DNA of 64,000 nt from Rhizobium sp. CIAT894 (GTDB taxonomy: Bacteria; Pseudomonadota; Alphaproteobacteria; Rhizobiales; Rhizobiaceae), in the NCBI RefSeq assembly GCF_000172795.2, contig NZ_CP020947.1:251001-315000 (forward strand), read 5' to 3'. Shown piece after piece: positions 1 through 8,056 of the stretch; the first letter of the stretch is position 1; each line of letters opens with the position of its first letter. The notes beneath the pieces were generated by a model, which saw only the letters and a program-made list of their open reading frames with translations, was not told the origin of the DNA and searched no databases. The translations under genes were made by a program, and so were the position numbers.

Positions 1-2
1 AC

Positions 3-110
3 GCCAACGGCTACAGCATGACGGTGGCGCGCGAGAATTTCGAGGCCGCCGTCAAGCGCATCGGCCGGCTCTATGAGCAGCCGACCGGCTATCGCCGTCC
101 ATTCAAGTGA
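3..110 (+). CDS. C-terminal end of an unidentified protein (partial)
   Basis: The window opens inside a reading frame that runs 35 codons to a TGA at 108-110. The visible tail reads GYSMTVARENFEAAVKRIGR and ends in RRPFK. Its stop overlaps the stop of the convergent amidase gene by a few bases. The tail resembles the last helix of fold-type I PLP aminotransferases, but this is only an impression from 35 residues, so the product stays unassigned. The start lies outside the window. Confidence 0.55.
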   Translation, partial: ANGYSMTVARENFEAAVKRIGRLYEQPTGYRRPFK

Positions 111-1494
111 TTGGCGGCCGCGGCCGGGATCTTACCCCGCCGGTCCAGCCCTCGAAGGCTTTCGACAGTCTCAGAACCAGCATGTCGTCAAAACGCGGCC
201 CGACGATCTGCAGCCCGATCGGCATGCCCGACCGGGAGAAGCCGCAATTGATCGAGGCCGCTGGCTGCTCCGACATGTTCCACGGCACGGTGAAACCGAT
301 ATGCTCGAAGGGCAGGGTCGGATCGTTGGTCGGCGACGCCCATTCGGCGGGATAGGAGACGATCGGATTGGTCGGCGACAGCAGGGCGTCGACCTGGGTG
401 AACAATTGCCCGCAGCTCCTGCGCATCTCTATCGTCTGGTTGAAGCCTTTGACCGCATCGGCGCCGCTGATACCGGCACCGCCCTTCGCCCAATCCCTGA
501 TATAGGGCAGGATACTGTCGCACCTGTTGTCGTCCAGGTCGGCAATCTCGCCCCAGAGACGGGCGCGCCAGAAATTGTCGAGCCCATCCAGCATCGCGCG
601 GGTCAGCACCGGCTGCACGGATAGGATGGTCGCGCCGGCCTTCTCGAAATGTTTTGCCGCCGCTTCGACCGCCACCCTGATCTCGTCTTCCACGGCAAGC
701 CCGCAGCCGGTATCGAGCATCAGCCCGATCCTCATGCCCGCTACGTCGATGTCGAGATCCATCCAGTTGAAATCGTTTGGTGGCAGGCTGGTGCCGTCGC
801 GCCAGTCCGGCCGTGACAGCGTCGCCATCGAGAAGGCCGCATCCTCGACCGTGCGCGTCATCGGCCCGACGCAGCGCCCGACATAATAGGGATCGGCCGG
901 AATGCGCCCATGGCTCGGTTTGAAGCCGAAGATGCCGGTCCAGCCGGCCGGAAGCCGCACCGACCCGCCGATATCGGTGCCGATATGCAGCGGTCCGTAG
1001 CCGGCCGCCGCCGCAGCAGAAGCCCCGGCGCTCGATCCGCCGGGATTCTGCGAAATGTCCCAGGGGTTGCGGCTGAGCGGATGAAAGCTCGAAAGGCCGG
1101 AGGAGAGCATGCCGTAATCGGGGCAGGTGGTCTTGGCGAAGATCACCGCACCATCCTCCCGCAGCCGGGCGGCGGCCGGCGCATCGGCCTCCGCGGGCTT
1201 CAGCTCCGTCGCCTGGGTGCCGAGCGGTACCGGCTGGCCCTTCGTGGCGATCAGTTCCTTCAGCGTCGCCGGAATGCCGTCAAGCGCGCCGAGCGGTCGT
1301 CCTTTCGCCCAGCGCGCCGTCGAAGCCTTCGCCTGCGCGCGCGCCGCTTCCGGATCATAGAGATAGAGTGCGGAAATCGAAGGCTCCCAGGCGGCGATAT
1401 GGTCTTCGAGGGCAAGCCAATATTCGAGCGGGGAGAGGCTTTTGTCGTTAAAGTGCTGCCGGAGTTCGCGGATGGTAAGGTCGGTTTCGGTCAT
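103..1494 (-). CDS. Amidase signature family amidase
   Basis: A 463-residue member of the amidase signature (AS) family, which hydrolyses carboxamides in the cytoplasm. The AS catalytic triad is visible: Lys79 in ATLKE, the cis-Ser Ser154 in PGGSSAG, and the nucleophile Ser178 in TDIGGSVR. The frame stays open further upstream, but the ATG at 1494 starts the typical family N-terminus, MTETDLTIREL. The gene is 31 bp downstream of an ABC permease gene on the same strand, so it is probably the last gene of a transporter operon and acts on an imported amide or short peptide. The substrate cannot be read from sequence. Gene and family are certain; the start is likely. Confidence 0.9.
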   Translation of the reverse strand: MTETDLTIRELRQHFNDKSLSPLEYWLALEDHIAAWEPSISALYLYDPEAARAQAKASTARWAKGRPLGALDGIPATLKELIATKGQPVPLGTQATELKPAEADAPAAARLREDGAVIFAKTTCPDYGMLSSGLSSFHPLSRNPWDISQNPGGSSAGASAAAAAGYGPLHIGTDIGGSVRLPAGWTGIFGFKPSHGRIPADPYYVGRCVGPMTRTVEDAAFSMATLSRPDWRDGTSLPPNDFNWMDLDIDVAGMRIGLMLDTGCGLAVEDEIRVAVEAAAKHFEKAGATILSVQPVLTRAMLDGLDNFWRARLWGEIADLDDNRCDSILPYIRDWAKGGAGISGADAVKGFNQTIEMRRSCGQLFTQVDALLSPTNPIVSYPAEWASPTNDPTLPFEHIGFTVPWNMSEQPAASINCGFSRSGMPIGLQIVGPRFDDMLVLRLSKAFEGWTGGVRSRPRPPIT

Positions 1495-1525
1495 CGCATC
1501 GTCTTTCGGGCATCTTGGGAGGATA

Positions 1526-2386
1526 TCAGCGGCTCGCCTCGCGCGGGTCGAGAAGATCCCGCAAGCCATCGCCGAGCATGTTGAAACCGAAGACGGTGAG
1601 CGCAATGGCAAGGCCGGGCAGGATCGCCAGCCAGGGAGCGAGCGCCAGATAGGTCTGCGCATCGGCAAGCATCCGGCCCCATGTCGGCGCTGGCGGCGCC
1701 ATGCCGAGCCCGAGGAAGCTGAGACCCGCTTCGGTGAGGATGGCAAGCCCCAGCTGGATCGCACCATGTACGATGATCTGGCTGATGATATTCGGCAGCA
1801 CATGGCGCAGCGAAATGGTCAGGCGTGTATTGCCGATCGCCCGCGCGGCGAGCACATAGTCGCGGCTCCAGGCCTGCAGCGAGGTCGCAAGCGTCACCCG
1901 GGCAAAGACCGGGATCATGAAGACGGCGATTGCGGTGATCGCGGTGAACCGCCCCGGCCCGAGAAAGGCGCCGAGCACCATTGCCGACAGGATCGGCGGC
2001 AGCGCGAAGACGACATCGCAGAGGCGCATCAGCAGCGCTTCGAAAGGACCTCGGATCGCCGCCGCCGAAATGCCGGCGATTGAGCCGAGCGTCCCGCCGA
2101 CCGCAACCGCGGTAATGGCGATCGAGAGAGAGTTCCAGCATCCCGCCATCAGCATCGACAGCACGTCGCGGCCGAACTGATCGGTGCCGAGCAGCCCGAA
2201 GGCAAGCGGCGGCTGCAGCTTGTGAACGATCTGCATCTTTGCAGGAGCCACCGGCGTCCAGACGAGCGACAGCAGGGCCACCGCGACCAGCAAGCCGATA
2301 ATCATCGCTCCGGACACCAGGTTTATTCGCCGGCTAAGTTTGAAGCTTCGGCGGCTGGCAGTGGCGGGGGAAACGACGGAGGTCAT
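1526..2386 (-). CDS. ABC transporter permease, DppC/OppC type
   Basis: A 286-residue inner-membrane permease of the peptide/nickel (PepT) ABC importer family. The N-terminal segment NLVSGAMIIGLLVAVALLSL is the first membrane helix, followed by the family-typical LGTDQFGRDVLS segment and by several further helices. The EAA-type loop that contacts the ATPase is visible as RAIGNTRLTISLRHVLPN. The ATG lies 3 bp after the stop of the partner permease gene, so the two are clearly cotranscribed. It forms the channel together with that partner. No ATPase gene is present in the window, so the energising subunits must be encoded elsewhere or to the left of position 1. Confidence 0.92.
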   Translation of the reverse strand: MTSVVSPATASRRSFKLSRRINLVSGAMIIGLLVAVALLSLVWTPVAPAKMQIVHKLQPPLAFGLLGTDQFGRDVLSMLMAGCWNSLSIAITAVAVGGTLGSIAGISAAAIRGPFEALLMRLCDVVFALPPILSAMVLGAFLGPGRFTAITAIAVFMIPVFARVTLATSLQAWSRDYVLAARAIGNTRLTISLRHVLPNIISQIIVHGAIQLGLAILTEAGLSFLGLGMAPPAPTWGRMLADAQTYLALAPWLAILPGLAIALTVFGFNMLGDGLRDLLDPREASR

Positions 2387-2389
2387 GCG

Positions 2390-3346
2390 TCAGGCCGCCT
2401 TTCTCATCCTGGGGTCGATCGCCAGATAGGAGAGATCGACGAGGAAATTCACCACGATCACCAGGCCCGCGAAGAACAGCACGACATCCTGCATGACGAT
2501 GACATCGCGCTGGGAGAGTGCCTGAAGCGCCAGCCGCCCGAGGCCCGGCAGGTTGAAGACATTTTCCACCAGCACCGCGCCGGCGACGAGAAAGGTGAAT
2601 TGCAGCCCGATCATCGTCAGGATCGGGATCAGCGCATTCGGCACGACATGCCGCCACAACACTGCACGACGTGAAAGCCCCTTGGCGACAGCGGTACGGG
2701 CAAAATCCTCATGCATCGTTTCGAGCACAGCCGAACGCGCCACCCGTGTCAGCACGCCCGCCTGCGGCATCGCAAGCGCGACGGCCGGCATGACAAGCGC
2801 CTGTAACGCCGGCATCAGACCGGCGCCCCAGCCCGGGAAGCCGCCGGCCGGCATCAGCCCGAGCATGGTCGAAAACAGGATGATCAACAACAGCGCCACC
2901 CAGAAGGCGGGCACGGCGATGCTGATCTGCGAAAACACCGTTGCGGCGATGTCGAAGATACCGCCGCGGCGCGAGGCGGCCAGCACGCCGAGCGGCAAGG
3001 CAATCCCCACCGAGAGCACGATCGCCATCAGCGCCAGCGGCAGCGTCACCGCCAGCCGCTCGACGATCAATCCGGCGACCGGCACGCCATAGGTATAGGA
3101 ATTGCCGAGATCACCGGAGATCACACCGGCCAGCCATTGTCCGTAACGCAGGATGAGCGGCTGGTCGAGGCCGAGATCGTGGCGCAGCGCCGCCAAGGTC
3201 TCCGGGCTTGCCGAGGTGCCGAGCATGATCGAAGCGGGGTCGCCGGGCAGGAGGTCCATAACGGCGAAGATCAGCAGCGAGACGATAAGGAGCGTGACGA
3301 GGAGGCCGGCGAAGCGGCGGGCGAAGAGTGCGATCATGCGGGCCAC
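2390..3346 (-). CDS. ABC transporter permease, DppB/OppB type
   Basis: A 318-residue inner-membrane permease of the peptide/nickel ABC family. It has the usual DppB pattern: a first helix (GLLVTLLIVSLLIFAVMDLL) followed by PGDPAS, then five more helices, and an EAA loop near AVAKGLSRRAVLWRHVVPN. It pairs with the DppC-type permease 3 bp downstream. The longest start is a GTG at 3346; an ATG three codons later at 3337 is equally possible and neither has a clear ribosome binding site. The gene sits between the binding protein gene and the second permease, which is the common order for this transporter class. Confidence 0.92.
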   Translation of the reverse strand: MARMIALFARRFAGLLVTLLIVSLLIFAVMDLLPGDPASIMLGTSASPETLAALRHDLGLDQPLILRYGQWLAGVISGDLGNSYTYGVPVAGLIVERLAVTLPLALMAIVLSVGIALPLGVLAASRRGGIFDIAATVFSQISIAVPAFWVALLLIILFSTMLGLMPAGGFPGWGAGLMPALQALVMPAVALAMPQAGVLTRVARSAVLETMHEDFARTAVAKGLSRRAVLWRHVVPNALIPILTMIGLQFTFLVAGAVLVENVFNLPGLGRLALQALSQRDVIVMQDVVLFFAGLVIVVNFLVDLSYLAIDPRMRKAA

Positions 3347-3478
3347 GCTGCCGGGGTGGCTTTTAAGGGATGGCCTCGTCGCCAGGCTTTCGAGCTGATG
3401 CGACAGTCACCCCACCCACCCTCATTCCTGTCCAGTTTCCCTCCGTTCATCTCCGAGCCTCACGCATTCAACGATGCC

Positions 3479-5011
3479 TCACTCCTCCCAGGAAACCCCC
3501 GACAGCACATTCGACGGGATCGGCTCGTTCTCCCACAGCCCCTTCAGTTTCCTGTCCCAGACACCGAGTTTCGGCATGACGAAGAGGTAGAGCGCTGGCA
3601 CGTCCTCGGCGAGGATCTTCTGCGCTTCGCCGTAGATCGCGTTCTGCGCGGCGGGATCGGTCGTCTCCTGAACCTTCTTCATCAGCGCGTTGAAGACTGG
3701 GTTCTTGTAGTTGAAATAATAGGGATCGCGCCCGTAGATGTCGATGTCGAGCGGCTCGGCATGGGCGACGATGGTCATGTCGAAGTTGCGGTCCTTCATG
3801 ATGTCCTGGACCCATTTCGCCGGAAATTCGGTGGGCTCGATATTCATCGTCACGCCGATCTCGGCAAACATCGCCTGCATCACCTCGGCGCTGCGCGGTG
3901 CATAGGCCATCTGCGGCGATTTGATCGTGAAGGTGAAGCCGTTGGGATAGCCGGCTTCGGCAAGCAGCGCTTTCGCCTTCTCGGCGTCATAGGGAAGCAC
4001 GCCGGTCATATCCTGATAGCCGGGATCGTTCGGCGTGTAATGGCTGCCGATCGGCGTGCCGAGGCCGGACCATGCACCGTCGATCACCGTCTTGCGGTCG
4101 ATCGCCATCATCAGCGCCTGGCGCACGCGTTTGTCGTCGAACGGCTTCCGGGCATTGTTCATGCCGGCGACGACCTTCAGTTCGGTGTTGCCGATCCGGG
4201 TGACGAGCCTGGTATCGCCGTCGAAAGAACTCATCAGCTCGGGTGCTGCAAATTCCGGAAAGGCATCGAGGTCGCCGGATTTCAGCGCTGCGGCCTGCGC
4301 CTGCGGATCGGCGATGAAGCGGAAAGTCACCTTGTCGAGCCTGGCGGCCGCATCCTTGTTCCAGTAATCGGCGTTTCTGGTGAGGTCCACCTTGTCGCCT
4401 TTCGCCCAGCCGGCGAATTTGAAGGGGCCGGTGCCGACCGGCGTCACCTTGTCGTCGGCTGCCGTCTTGGGCGCCACCATGACCGAGGCAGGCCAGCCGA
4501 GCCAGTAGATCAGGCTGCCGGTCGGTGCCGAGAGATGCAGCACCAGCGTTCCGGCATCGGGCGTATCGATCGAGGTGATCGAGGCAAAGAAGCGCTTTTG
4601 CGGATTGACCGAATCTGCGCCGCGGGCGCGGTCGAGCGAAAATTTGGCGGCGGCGGCATCGAAGGCTTCGCCGTCATGGAATTTGACGCCGGTCTGCAGC
4701 TTGAACGTATAGGTCAGGCCATCAGGTGAAATCTCCCAGCTCTTCGCCAGCTGCGGCTGGACCTTGCCGGACTGGTCGATCGTCACCAGCCCCTCGAACA
4801 CGTTCTGCCAGGTGACCTGGCCGATCGCCACCGGCGCGGCGATCGTCGGATCGAGGCCCGTGGGCTCGACGCTCATGCCGAGATTGAGGGTGGCCTTGGC
4901 CGCTTCCGCCGGCGTCATCGCCGTCATCACGACGCCGGCCGAAAGCACGGCACCGAGAGAAAGCTGTCTGATGAAGCGTGCTGAAGGCGCAAACGAAAGC
5001 TTGGTCATCAT
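3479..5011 (-). CDS. ABC transporter substrate-binding protein, family 5
   Basis: A periplasmic extracellular solute-binding protein family 5 (DppA/OppA-like) of about 510 residues. The start at 5011 gives a clear signal peptide with the helix LSLGAVLSAGVVMTAM and a cleavage region ending in AEAA. The mature protein begins KATLNLGMSVEPTGLDPTIA, and SWEISPDGLTYTFKLQTGVKFHDGEAF is the family hallmark block, cut here only by description. Longer in-frame starts exist upstream but would add a basic extension with no export signal. It delivers the ligand, probably a peptide or amide, to the two permeases downstream. The binding specificity is unknown. Confidence 0.9.
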   Translation of the reverse strand: MMTKLSFAPSARFIRQLSLGAVLSAGVVMTAMTPAEAAKATLNLGMSVEPTGLDPTIAAPVAIGQVTWQNVFEGLVTIDQSGKVQPQLAKSWEISPDGLTYTFKLQTGVKFHDGEAFDAAAAKFSLDRARGADSVNPQKRFFASITSIDTPDAGTLVLHLSAPTGSLIYWLGWPASVMVAPKTAADDKVTPVGTGPFKFAGWAKGDKVDLTRNADYWNKDAAARLDKVTFRFIADPQAQAAALKSGDLDAFPEFAAPELMSSFDGDTRLVTRIGNTELKVVAGMNNARKPFDDKRVRQALMMAIDRKTVIDGAWSGLGTPIGSHYTPNDPGYQDMTGVLPYDAEKAKALLAEAGYPNGFTFTIKSPQMAYAPRSAEVMQAMFAEIGVTMNIEPTEFPAKWVQDIMKDRNFDMTIVAHAEPLDIDIYGRDPYYFNYKNPVFNALMKKVQETTDPAAQNAIYGEAQKILAEDVPALYLFVMPKLGVWDRKLKGLWENEPIPSNVLSGVSWEE

Positions 5012-5094
5012 GTCCCTGTCCGGCCGCATCGAAGGCCCTTGCGATGAGAATGTCATTGCGACAGTGCACACACAATAGCGATTTTGCGTGCTCA

Positions 5095-5115
5095 GTGTAG
5101 CCGAAAAAGCTACAC
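5095..5115. promoter_or_regulatory. Inverted repeat upstream of the ABC operon
   Basis: A perfect 7-bp inverted repeat, GTGTAGC and GCTACAC, is separated by 7 bp and lies about 85 bp upstream of the binding protein start. The spacing is similar to LysR-type boxes, and a LysR gene is the immediate upstream neighbour, so an operator for that regulator is a reasonable inference. It lacks a T-run, which argues against a terminator for lysR. Confidence 0.4.
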
Positions 5116-5147
5116 CGCAAATCCGTGGCCAATGCAAGCCGGAAGCG

Positions 5148-6068
5148 TCAGGCTTTTGTCCCGGTCCGGCGGTTCGTGCGCTCGCGCATGAACCTCTCGA
5201 TGAAGTCGAGCAGCTTGGCCGCCGCGAAGGACAGCTGCCGGTCGGGTGCGACGCAGAGATCGACATGGGTGCGGATACCGGTCTTGCCGGCGAGCGGAAT
5301 GGCAAGCAGCTGGCCCGCCTCGATTTCGCGGCTGACGGTCAGCGCCGGCAGCAGCGTCGCGGCCGCCCCGCTGAGCACGAGTTCCTTCAGCATTTCAAGC
5401 GAACTGGTGATGAAGACCGGATCAAGGCTCAGCCCCTCCTTCTCGAACAGCGCGTCGAAGGCCTGGCGGAAGCCGAAGGATTGATCCGGCAGCGCCAATG
5501 GGTAGTCGGCGAGTTTCCGGATAGGGATTTCGGCATGGGCGGCGGCCGGATGCTGCGGCGTGGCGATGAGATCATAGGCGATCTCGGAGCGCAGCCGCAC
5601 CTTGGTGCCTGACATGACGGGCGCAAACAGCGTCACCGCGATATCCGCCTCGGCGCTGTTGACGGCATCGACCGCCTGCCGCGCGCTGGTGATCGTCACG
5701 CTGAAACGCAGCTGCGGGTATTTCAGGCTGAATTCGGCCAGTGCCGGAGCCAAGAGATTGGCGACGGTCGCACCATTGGCATAGATGCTGACGCGGCCGC
5801 GCTGCAGGCCCTTCAGGTCTTCGATCAGCTGCTGCACGTGATCGAGTTCGCGCAATGTGCGGCCGGCGCGGGCGGCGAGCAGCTCGCCGGCCGCCGTCAG
5901 TTTGACGCCGCGGGCGCTGCGTTCGACGAGCGGCGCGCCGAAATGATATTCGAGGTTCTCGATCTGCCGGCTGATTGCCGTCGGCGCGACATTGAGGTTC
6001 TCGGCCGCCTGGCGCATGGAATTGGTCCTGACCAGCTCGTCGAAATACATCAGCGCCCGGATCTGCAT
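5148..6068 (-). CDS. LysR-family transcriptional regulator
   Basis: A 306-residue LysR-type regulator. The winged helix-turn-helix occupies roughly residues 1-60, with SMRQAAENLNVAPTAISRQI as the recognition region, followed by a linker helix and the periplasmic-binding-protein-like effector domain from about residue 90. It precedes the ABC importer and amidase genes on the same strand, with a 136-bp gap that contains an inverted repeat. It is therefore the likely controller of that operon, although LysR proteins usually face their targets divergently and here the orientation is the same. The effector is unknown. Confidence 0.93.
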   Translation of the reverse strand: MQIRALMYFDELVRTNSMRQAAENLNVAPTAISRQIENLEYHFGAPLVERSARGVKLTAAGELLAARAGRTLRELDHVQQLIEDLKGLQRGRVSIYANGATVANLLAPALAEFSLKYPQLRFSVTITSARQAVDAVNSAEADIAVTLFAPVMSGTKVRLRSEIAYDLIATPQHPAAAHAEIPIRKLADYPLALPDQSFGFRQAFDALFEKEGLSLDPVFITSSLEMLKELVLSGAAATLLPALTVSREIEAGQLLAIPLAGKTGIRTHVDLCVAPDRQLSFAAAKLLDFIERFMRERTNRRTGTKA

Positions 6069-6184
6069 TCACGTCTCTCCGCCATTCGGCATATTCGGGT
6101 TGCGACCCTATTCAATCATGACTGCATGTCGCCCGGAAGTGTGCAGCGGGTCCCGGATAACGACACGCATAAAACAAAGACCTG

Positions 6185-6222
6185 AAGCGCCTCGTATGAA
6201 TGACGTTTCATGCGAGACGCTT
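6185..6222. repeat. Long imperfect hairpin between lysR and peptidase
   Basis: A dyad with arms AAGCG, CTCG and ATGAA pairing with TTCAT, CGAG and CGCTT around a 6-base loop, with one mismatch and one G-U pair. It abuts the stop codon of the DmpA-type gene and could end its transcript. Its form also matches the dispersed palindromes common between rhizobial genes. Confidence 0.5.
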
Positions 6223-7214
6223 TAGCCGTTCGGATAGCGGTCGCGCCATGCTTTTTGCGCACCCTCGGCCGGAAGGGCCGTCGCCTCGTAAACGCCGCGG
6301 GCGATCGCCCGGGCCATGACGATGGTGGCGAGGTGGCAAAGCTCCATCAGGCTCGCCATGTCGTCCCTTCGGTGCTTGGCCGTCGAAGCGGCAAAGACGG
6401 TGTCGCCGTCAAGCGGCAGATGCGCCGGCAGCAGCGCCCGGGCAAAGCCGTCATGGCCGGCCAGCGAAAGCCGGTGCGCCTCGGCCTTCGTCAGCTGCGC
6501 GTCGGTCACGACAGCGCCGATCGTCGTCGCCGGCGTGTTCATCCCCTTGAGTCGCATCCGGTGGTCGGCCGCCGCAGGCATGCCGAGCCCGCCGAATTCA
6601 CCATCCTGCTCGAAGGGCGCCGCCCAGAAATGCGGCCCGTCGCCGATCGTTGCGGAGCCGAGCGCATTGACGGCAACGATCGCCGCGACGTGATACCCGG
6701 CGCTGCTGACGGCGCTGGCCGAGCCGATCCCGCCCTTGACGGTGGCTGTCGTCGCCCCGGTGCCGGCGCCTGCGGTGCCGAGCGCGAATGCGCCCTTGGC
6801 GGCGGCCTGCAAGGCCGCATAGCCCATGTCGCGATAGGGTGAGTGCAGCCCCCAATCCTTGTCGCCGCCATTCAAGAGGTCCATCAGGATCGCCTGCGGC
6901 ACGATTGGTATGCGCACCGGCCCGACCGCAAAGCCACGGCCGCGTTCGCGCAATCCCGCCTGCACGCCGCCCGCGGCGTCGAGCCCGAAGGCCGAGCCGC
7001 CGGAAAGCACGAAGGCATCGACGGCGTTGACGGTCATCGACGGGTCGAGCAGGCTCGTGTCGCGCCCGCCCGGCGCCCCGCCGAGCACGGTGCCGGATGC
7101 GACGGCCGGCTCGTCGAAGACGATGACCGTGACACCGGAGCCGAGCACGAGATCAGTCGCGTGGCCGACGGCAACACCTTCGATATCGGTGATGAGGTTG
7201 AGAAGATCGGGCAA
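6222..7214 (-). CDS. P1 family peptidase (DmpA/NylC-like Ntn hydrolase)
   Basis: A member of the P1/DmpA peptidase family (S58), N-terminal-nucleophile hydrolases that mature by self-cleavage and act as aminopeptidases or oligoamide hydrolases. Family blocks are visible: an N-terminal VAVGHATD, the glycine-rich VLSGGSAFGLDAAGG, and NTPATTIGAVVTDAQL, which holds the region where the new N-terminal nucleophile is formed in relatives. I chose a TTG at 7214 because AAGGA lies 7 bp upstream; a longer TTG start at 7271 has no ribosome binding site. It stands alone on this strand, 120 bp after a small gene. The substrate is unknown. Confidence 0.85.
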   Translation of the reverse strand: MPDLLNLITDIEGVAVGHATDLVLGSGVTVIVFDEPAVASGTVLGGAPGGRDTSLLDPSMTVNAVDAFVLSGGSAFGLDAAGGVQAGLRERGRGFAVGPVRIPIVPQAILMDLLNGGDKDWGLHSPYRDMGYAALQAAAKGAFALGTAGAGTGATTATVKGGIGSASAVSSAGYHVAAIVAVNALGSATIGDGPHFWAAPFEQDGEFGGLGMPAAADHRMRLKGMNTPATTIGAVVTDAQLTKAEAHRLSLAGHDGFARALLPAHLPLDGDTVFAASTAKHRRDDMASLMELCHLATIVMARAIARGVYEATALPAEGAQKAWRDRYPNG

Positions 7215-7260
7215 GGGCGGATCCTTATGCGAAAGGCCGCCGATAGGACTGCAATTGCCC

Positions 7261-7297
7261 TCAAAAAACAAGACCGGCCCCTATGGCAGGACCGGTC
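7261..7297 (-). terminator. Rho-independent terminator
   Basis: GACCGG and CCGGTC form a stem, and read on the minus strand it is followed by TTGTTTTTTG. It lies downstream of the small gene at 7341-7535 and upstream of the peptidase start, so it likely separates the two transcripts. Confidence 0.6.
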
Positions 7298-7340
7298 GCA
7301 TCAGGAAAAGCTGCGAAAGTCGGCAGCGGCCGCATGCCCG

Positions 7341-7535
7341 TCAGGCATGAAGCGGCTTCGGATGACGGCGGGTCATCAGATCGTGGATGGCCAGCCGCAC
7401 CTCATCGGGCGAGCGAAAACGCTGCTCGTCGAGGTCGTGGACATGGAATTTCACGGCGATGAACTTCAGCCGGTCTTCGTCGGGAATGACGATCCCGACG
7501 GGAACGCCTGCATATTCGATAACTTGCTTCTTCAT
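7341..7535 (-). CDS. Small hypothetical protein, 64 residues
   Basis: A 64-residue protein starting MKKQVIEYAGVPVGIVIPDE. The ATG at 7535 has AGGAG 8 bp upstream, which makes it a better start than the longer open frame. The protein has no membrane segment or signal peptide and is mixed charged and hydrophobic, with a basic C-terminus (MTRRHPKPLHA). A terminator follows it. I do not recognise a family. Confidence 0.7.
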   Translation of the reverse strand: MKKQVIEYAGVPVGIVIPDEDRLKFIAVKFHVHDLDEQRFRSPDEVRLAIHDLMTRRHPKPLHA

Positions 7536-7612
7536 AGATAGAACTCCTGCCGCGCGACATGCACAGCCATGGCGAATTGACTTGTCTGGTACCGTTGAAA
7601 GGAGGACGAACG

Positions 7613-7708
7613 TCACATTCGACAGTTCGGGCGGGAGAGGGCGCCCGGACGGTCATTGCCAAGCACGGATCGCCCAAGCAGATCGGCGAGAATATCGATG
7701 TCTATCAT
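7613..7708 (-). CDS. Possible 31-residue peptide
   Basis: An ATG at 7708 is preceded by AAGGAA with 6-bp spacing and opens a 31-codon frame beginning MIDIDILADLLGRS. The ribosome binding site is good but the reading frame is short and nothing in the protein is diagnostic. Treat as a candidate only. Confidence 0.25.
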   Translation of the reverse strand: MIDIDILADLLGRSVLGNDRPGALSRPNCRM

Positions 7709-7780
7709 GTCTCGTTCCTTGCGTTGGCGTTGCGCTTGAGTGGTCCCGGAAGAGCCCGGAGCCGGTGATGGCTGCCTTTT

Positions 7781-7807
7781 GTAATCTACTAACTTGGTAG
7801 AGATTAC
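7781..7807. promoter_or_regulatory. Operator-like imperfect palindrome
   Basis: GTAATCTAC is repeated in inverted form as GTAGAGATTAC, differing by a 2-base insertion, around a 7-bp centre. It lies in the 520-bp gap 7536-8056, which otherwise holds only the possible small peptide and an AT-rich stretch without recognisable genes. It could be a regulator binding site for the minus-strand transcript starting to its left. Confidence 0.35.
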
Positions 7808-8056
7808 CCGATAGCCTGCCAGAAACATATTCCGAAACGTGTCAAAATATCGACGATCCGAAAAAATTCATTCCGCCGAACTTTGAACTTACAGAAAGAA
7901 ACATATCAGCTCTTCGTAAAATTCGCATGACAGAATCAGAGTTTCATCGATCACCGCGGCAGACATAGGAAGCCTGACTGTTTCAGGCAATGGGCGTTTC
8001 GCGAAAATTCGAAAAGCCTCGAAATGACCGATTTGGTTAACGCCGGTAGCCCTGTG

